Assembly: GCA_039187315.1 (NCBI GenBank)
Contig: JBCCZQ010000009.1
Span: 1 to 59,282 of the forward strand
Source: JANQQZ01 sp039187315
GTDB lineage: Bacteria; Planctomycetota; Phycisphaerae; Phycisphaerales; UBA1924
Direction: 5' to 3'
DNA: 59,282 nt
The notes beneath the pieces are model-generated. The model was not told the DNA's origin and searched no databases. It worked only from the letters and a program-made list of their open reading frames with translations. Shown piece by piece: positions 56,204-59,282 of this stretch (position 1 is the stretch's first letter; each line of letters opens with the position of its first letter). The translations under genes and the position numbers were made by a program.

Positions 56204-56565
56204 ACAGCCGTGCCAAGGGCAAGCGTATCGAGCTGGAACTCTGCCCCCACCTGGGTCGCGTGCTCGGTCCCTGCCGGCGCACGGCCCAGGTGGACGGCGG
56301 GCTCTCGGCCGACATCGTGTTCGAGGACCCACGCATCCGCCTGCACGTCGAGGCCAAGGGCCGCAAGCGTATCGCCGCCCTGGGCTTCCTCAGGCAGGCC
56401 GAGAGCGACGCGAAGCCCGGCATGGTGCCGGTGGTCGTCATGCGAGAGAACGGGGACACGGAGCCGGTGCTGATGCTCAGGCTGTCGGAGCTTCCCGGCC
56501 TGTGCCAGCAGTACGCGAACGCGAGAGGGACGCCGGTGTATCCGGAGATTAAAGATGGCACATGA
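56200..56565 (+). CDS. PD-(D/E)xK nuclease, Holliday-junction-resolvase-like
   Basis: A 121-aa protein: SRAKGKRIELEL (Glu11), SADIVFED (Asp38) and LHVEAKGRK (Glu51-Ala-Lys53), the E...D...ExK layout of small archaeal/phage-type resolvases and related nucleases. The FLRQAESDAKPGMVPVVVMREN strand follows, where such enzymes have a Gln/Glu helix. It would resolve branched DNA made by RecT-driven recombination or replication. Confidence 0.72.
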   Translation: MNSRAKGKRIELELCPHLGRVLGPCRRTAQVDGGLSADIVFEDPRIRLHVEAKGRKRIAALGFLRQAESDAKPGMVPVVVMRENGDTEPVLMLRLSELPGLCQQYANARGTPVYPEIKDGT

Positions 56566-56848
56566 TCAAACGATGTCATTTCATAATACAGTTGCAGGAC
56601 CACGAACCCTGCGATCGTGCCTGCTGACTTGCAAACGCAAGAAGTCGTTTGCAACGCGATCAGCGGCAAAAGCGGCACTGAAGGCGATGAAGAAAGCCGG
56701 TCATTACCGGGACACCTGGAGCGGGGGTAGGTCCGCCCGGATGTCTGTGTATCTGTGCGAACACTGCGGGCAGTATCACATAGGCAGCAGGCCCATCACA
56801 GGCAAGGACGCCGCTGATGACGCATTGGGAAGACAGCAAGCCGGTTAG
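56555..56848 (+). CDS. Small basic zinc-binding phage protein
   Basis: A 97-aa basic protein ending in MSVYLCEHCGQYHIGSRP, a short Cys2-His pattern seen in many small phage proteins. It overlaps the nuclease gene by 11 bp; an ATG at 56573 is an alternative start. The gene contains a 9-bp-arm palindrome at 56629-56654, and its first 40 bases are unusually AT-rich for this region. Confidence 0.65.
   Translation: MAHDQTMSFHNTVAGPRTLRSCLLTCKRKKSFATRSAAKAALKAMKKAGHYRDTWSGGRSARMSVYLCEHCGQYHIGSRPITGKDAADDALGRQQAG
56629..56654. repeat. Palindrome TTGCAAACG-N8-CGTTTGCAA
   Basis: Perfect 9-bp inverted repeat with an 8-bp spacer inside the small zinc-protein gene. Its two-fold symmetry and 17-bp centre spacing suit a dimeric DNA-binding protein. 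Confidence 0.7.
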
Positions 56849-57614
56849 CGGCGGTGTCCGGTGGCTCTACGCCATCAAGGACACGCCGGCTTGGGAGGCC
56901 CTGAGCGACAGGGCACGGCACGCCGCCGCTCTCTGCGCGTTGCGGATCTCGATTCACTCGGATTGGTGCATCATGGACCACGAATTCATCCAGAGCATGA
57001 CGGGCAGGGGCGACACGACACGCTGCCGGAACCGTCGGATCGACGGCGGCCTGCGCGAACTTGAAGCCGCCGGTCTCGTGGTCCGGGACGGCCAGAGCCG
57101 TGACAAATACGTCGCCAAGATCCCGCCTCAACCCCTGTCGGTTGGACCAAAACGGTCCATCGACTTGGACCAAAACGGTCCAGCACTGGACCAAAACGGT
57201 CCAAGGGTTGGACCAAAACGGTCCAGCATTGGACCAAAACGGTCCACGTATATAAGGAAGAGAGTAACTGAGAGTGAATATGAGAGTGATAGAGAGGCGC
57301 GCGTGTGCGCAAGCGGTGCAGCGGATGAGCTTATCAAGATTTGGGAGGGCCGCATGCGTGGTTCAACGTCGGCTCGGCGGGCGGTGGCCATTGCACTTGA
57401 GCATATCGCCGACCGGGGCAGTGTCCAAGATCCCGGCCAATTCCTGATCGACGCCGGGCGACGGTACGTCGAATCGACGCCGGACGCTCGCTACCGCCGG
57501 CACCTGGAGCGATGGCTCGACGAGGCCGGGTACGACGCGACGCCCGTTGCCACCGAGTCCGCCACCCGCATCGACGGCAACGCCGTTGCTCGCCTGCTGG
57601 GGAGCACCGCATGA
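56817..57614 (+). CDS. Replication initiator-like protein (lambda O-like) with internal iterons
   Basis: A 265-aa protein. Residues ~10-105 look like a winged-helix DNA-binding domain (LSDRARHAAALCALRI, then CRNRRIDGGLRELEAAGLVVRDG). Residues ~108-143 are a low-complexity hinge made of alternating GPKRS and DQNGP peptides, encoded by five DNA iterons. The C-terminal domain ends RYRRHLERWLDEAGYD, like the helicase-recruiting ends of phage initiators. I infer an origin-binding protein whose gene contains its own origin. It overlaps the upstream gene by 32 bp and the next by 4 bp. Confidence 0.65.
   Translation: MTHWEDSKPVSGGVRWLYAIKDTPAWEALSDRARHAAALCALRISIHSDWCIMDHEFIQSMTGRGDTTRCRNRRIDGGLRELEAAGLVVRDGQSRDKYVAKIPPQPLSVGPKRSIDLDQNGPALDQNGPRVGPKRSSIGPKRSTYIRKRVTESEYESDREARVCASGAADELIKIWEGRMRGSTSARRAVAIALEHIADRGSVQDPGQFLIDAGRRYVESTPDARYRRHLERWLDEAGYDATPVATESATRIDGNAVARLLGSTA
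57143..57246 (+). repeat. Five identical 17-bp palindromic iterons
   Basis: TGGACCAAAACGGTCCA occurs at 57143-57159, 57166-57182, 57187-57203, 57209-57225 and 57230-57246, all in the same orientation. Each has 6-bp arms TGGACC/GGTCCA around AAAAC. Start-to-start steps are 23, 21, 22 and 21 bp, about two helical turns. They fall in two reading frames, so the encoded peptide differs between copies. Confidence 0.95.
57247..57300 (+). other. AT/purine-rich segment beside the iterons, candidate origin unwinding element
   Basis: Directly after the last iteron comes cgtatataaggaagag and then three spaced copies of gagagtRa starting at 57260, 57270 and 57282. The plus strand is almost all purine plus T and is markedly poorer in GC than its surroundings. 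It is in frame and coding, but its composition is unlike the rest of the gene. Confidence 0.55.
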
Positions 57615-58126
57615 CCGAGACCGAAGCCAACGACATCATCGCGTTTGCCGTGCGTCACTTCGGGCTCAAGGCCCTGGGCGAAGAGTTTGCCAACCCGACC
57701 GAGACCGGCAAGGCGATGGTCGAGCAGGTCCGCACGAAGCTCGTGCGGCTTGAAATCTCGGGCGAGCAGGCGAAGCTGGCCGTCGCGTCGGTCGCCACGG
57801 AGGGGCTCAAGTACGAGCGAGCCCTGACGGCGATGTGGTCACGGCTCCAGAAGATCAGCGACCAGGAGCGTCACGGCGACGGGCCCCGCCGGTTCTTCCC
57901 ATCGCAAGACGAGCGACCGCCGGTGAGCGAGGCCGAAGGCCGTGCCAACCTGGAGGCTGCGATCCGGAAGCAGCGCGAGGCGGGGAACGAGTGGCTTGCG
58001 GATGCGGGCGAGAGGTTTTTGTCCCAGCATGCCGCAGGGAGCCCTCAGGCTTTGTCTGCGGGCCACGAAGTTACAAACCGACTCATGAACCGTCTTGGAT
58101 CCGAAACGCGAGGGAATGGATTGTAG
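57611..58126 (+). CDS. Possible helicase-loader-type partner (lambda P position)
   Basis: A 171-aa helical protein starting MTETEANDIIAFAVRHFGLKALG, with an Arg/Pro-rich loop (GDGPRRFFPSQDERPP). I recognise no family. It follows the initiator-like gene with an ATGA overlap, the place where lambda carries P, and where other phages carry helicase loaders. The suggestion rests on position alone. Confidence 0.55.
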   Translation: MTETEANDIIAFAVRHFGLKALGEEFANPTETGKAMVEQVRTKLVRLEISGEQAKLAVASVATEGLKYERALTAMWSRLQKISDQERHGDGPRRFFPSQDERPPVSEAEGRANLEAAIRKQREAGNEWLADAGERFLSQHAAGSPQALSAGHEVTNRLMNRLGSETRGNGL

Positions 58127-58171
58127 CGCTTCTGAGGGAAGCATCGCCCGCCTTGCGCTTTTGGGCGTAGC

Positions 58172-58201
58172 AGGTTAGGTTCGAAACGAAACACACCACA
58201 C
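58172..58201 (+). repeat. Three consecutive doubled pentamers in a gene leader
   Basis: The 30 bp are exactly (aggtt)2 (cgaaa)2 (cacac)2, i.e. three 10-bp blocks each made of a repeated 5-mer, followed by a partial further copy (cac). They lie in the 87-bp gap before the gene at 58214, just ahead of its GGAGA ribosome site. Confidence 0.85.
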
Positions 58202-58213
58202 CACGGAGACACC

Positions 58214-58543
58214 ATGAATATCACAATCGAACAAATCGCAGAACTCGTCAAAATCTTTGTGGCCGGAGACGACGTGGTCTCGGCCGAAACACCGGCCGTC
58301 CGGCAGATCGTCAAGGTCGAAGGCGGATGGATCTTCTACGGCGATGTCTCGCGCCGGGGCGACGAGGTCGTTGTCAGGAATGGCGGCACGGTCCGCTTCT
58401 ACTGCGAGCCGAACGGCGGCCTGAACCGCCTCGCGTCCCACAAGCCGTCAGACAAGACAAAACTCGACCCAGCTCCGGGAGCCATTCGATTCCCGGCTAG
58501 CAAGGTGTACGCGACCGTTGACATCCAGTCGGGAGGTATCTGA
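58214..58543 (+). CDS. Phage-type protein, unknown function
   Basis: A 109-aa soluble protein, mixed alpha/beta (NITIEQIAELVKIFVAG, then VEGGWIFYGDVSRRGDEVVV). No recognised domain. GGAGA lies shortly before the ATG. Its stop overlaps the next start as TGATG. Confidence 0.65.
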   Translation: MNITIEQIAELVKIFVAGDDVVSAETPAVRQIVKVEGGWIFYGDVSRRGDEVVVRNGGTVRFYCEPNGGLNRLASHKPSDKTKLDPAPGAIRFPASKVYATVDIQSGGI

Positions 58544-58884
58544 TGCCTAGAGGCGACGGCGACGGCTACGGCGACGGCGACGGCGACGGCTACGGCGACG
58601 GCTACGGCTACGGCTACGGCAACGGCTACGGCTACGGCGACGGCTACGGCGACGGCTACGGCTACGGCAACGGCTACGGCTACGGCAACGGCGACGGCGA
58701 CGGCTACGGCGACGGCGACGGCTACGGCAACGGCGACGGCTACGGCAACGGCAACGGCTACGGCGACGGCGACGGCAACGGCAACGGCTACGGCGACGGC
58801 AACGGCTACGGCGACGGCGACGGCTACGGCTACGGCGACGGCAAGACTACGGATTGGCTTGTGTTTGAAGGGGCGGCGCCATGA
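58543..58884 (+). CDS. Gly-Asp/Tyr/Asn repeat protein
   Basis: A 113-aa protein that consists of MPR, 48 Gly-x pairs (x is Tyr 20 times, Asp 19, Asn 9) plus a final Gly, and the tail KTTDWLVFEGAAP. It should be disordered. It is placed between the genes at 58214 and 58881 by TGATG and ATGA overlaps, so it is probably translated. Function unknown. Confidence 0.65.
   Translation: MPRGDGDGYGDGDGDGYGDGYGYGYGNGYGYGDGYGDGYGYGNGYGYGNGDGDGYGDGDGYGNGDGYGNGNGYGDGDGNGNGYGDGNGYGDGDGYGYGDGKTTDWLVFEGAAP
58552..58842 (+). repeat. GGCNAC hexamer array, 48 units
   Basis: 48 consecutive GGCNAC units plus a last GGC. N is T, G or A, never C. Every Gly is GGC and every second codon ends in AC, so there is not one synonymous change in 97 codons. 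Confidence 0.95.
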
Positions 58885-58982
58885 GACCCAACACGGTCGA
58901 CACCATTATTCTGGAGTTGATGGACGAGCGTCTCGATCCACCTCACCCCAACGGGCGCAAACGGCAAAACGGAGGCAAGTGA
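58881..58982 (+). CDS. Very small protein, 33 aa
   Basis: Reads MRPNTVDTIILELMDERLDP and ends basic (GRKRQNGGK). It starts inside the stop of the repeat gene (ATGA) and its stop overlaps the next ATG (TGATG). The linked overlaps on both sides are the main reason to call it. Confidence 0.5.
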   Translation: MRPNTVDTIILELMDERLDPPHPNGRKRQNGGK

Positions 58983-59282
58983 TGGCAGACCAGAACCCCT
59001 CCCAGCTTCGTGAGAAGCTGCGTCATTGGCATTCCGAGATGTATCGGTCGGCGAAGGCGATGCGTGGCGTCAAGCAGTTCGAGGACATAGCGGCTGGCAA
59101 CGAGGAACTTGCCGACGTACTGTCCGAGACGATCGACGCTCTTGCTGAACGCGACGAGCAGCTCGATATCTTGGAAAGCGAGCTGGTCTCGTGCTCAGAA
59201 GCCATCGACGTCGCCAGCAAGAAAATCGACCAGCTCGCGCTGGACCGTCGTGTGCTCGCGAGCTGCGTGCAGGGCTTGGACA
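58982..59282 (+). CDS. Coiled-coil protein, cut by the window end
   Basis: At least 100 residues, with no stop before the window ends. Heptad-rich from about residue 30 on (EELADVLSETIDALAERDEQ). Function unknown. Its start is coupled to the 33-aa gene. Confidence 0.6.
   Translation, partial: MADQNPSQLREKLRHWHSEMYRSAKAMRGVKQFEDIAAGNEELADVLSETIDALAERDEQLDILESELVSCSEAIDVASKKIDQLALDRRVLASCVQGLD

Noticed and set aside
57143..57246. CRISPR array
   Set aside because: Spacers of 4-6 bp are far too short, the repeats are in a coding gene, and no cas gene is present.
58552..58842. Target of a diversity-generating retroelement
   Set aside because: One variable base per unit looked like adenine mutagenesis, but C never occurs, the second A of AAC never varies, and no reverse transcriptase or template repeat is seen.
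52117..59282. Integrase or transposase marking a mobile element
   Set aside because: None of the coding frames shows tyrosine or serine recombinase or DDE motifs; the element call rests on phage-type genes and the tRNA border only.

Overview
The window is a high-GC bacterial chromosome segment. It opens in the last ~106 bases of a 16S rRNA gene and ends inside a phage-like gene block. A planctomycete of the Phycisphaerae type is the best guess. This is inference from the 16S gene not being followed by 23S, the membrane zinc-ribbon and haem-motif proteins, the stacked SPFH (HflK/HflC-like) genes and the DUF342 gene attached to a chemotaxis cluster; no phylogeny was run.

Core region, 1-52116. 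(i) 16S rRNA 3' end, terminator, phoU, then a minus-strand operon of a GH10-like protein, comEA and mfd, with purC divergent. (ii) A minus-strand block from 18166 down to 7941 encodes three SPFH membrane proteins, an ABC ATPase, an ABC-2 type permease and a TPR-like membrane protein, most joined by 4-bp overlaps. A second ABC permease diverges from it at 18644. (iii) A GT4 glycosyltransferase, an unknown protein and tRNA-Leu(GAG). (iv) A receptor-less chemotaxis operon cheB-cheW-cheR-cheA-cheX-cheY plus a FapA/DUF342 protein. (v) A secreted protein with a CX4CH haem-like motif, a coiled-coil lipoprotein, ferredoxin-NADP reductase, a helical-repeat protein, and oppA-oppB without the other Opp subunits. 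(vi) A minus-strand set: PrsW-like protease, two YbjQ proteins with their own promoter and palindromic operator, trpG and three proteins of unknown role. (vii) acpP-fabF, an orphan FliN-like SpoA protein, GH15 glucoamylase, purM, a zinc-ribbon membrane protein, metK, nadD and tRNA-Glu(TTC).

Accessory region, 52117-59282. Directly after tRNA-Glu comes a one-directional train of small, overlapping genes that looks like the early/replication part of a prophage or related element. It holds a hexapeptide-repeat protein, HTPGPW-type phage protein, RecT-like annealing protein, SSB, HTH protein, PD-(D/E)xK (Holliday-junction-resolvase-like) nuclease, a replication-initiator-like protein and a probable partner, a GGCNAC-repeat gene and coiled-coil proteins. 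No integrase or structural gene is in view, so the element must continue beyond the window.

The most interesting signal is inside the initiator-like gene. Five identical copies of a 17-bp palindromic iteron lie at 21-23 bp spacing, followed at once by an AT/purine-rich stretch with its own direct repeats. The copies fall in two different reading frames and so encode different peptides, which points to selection on the DNA. The layout is that of the lambda O gene and its internal origin. Other unusual structures nearby are a 30-bp leader made of three doubled pentamers, a 9-bp-arm palindrome, and a 48-unit GGCNAC array in which only one base per six varies.
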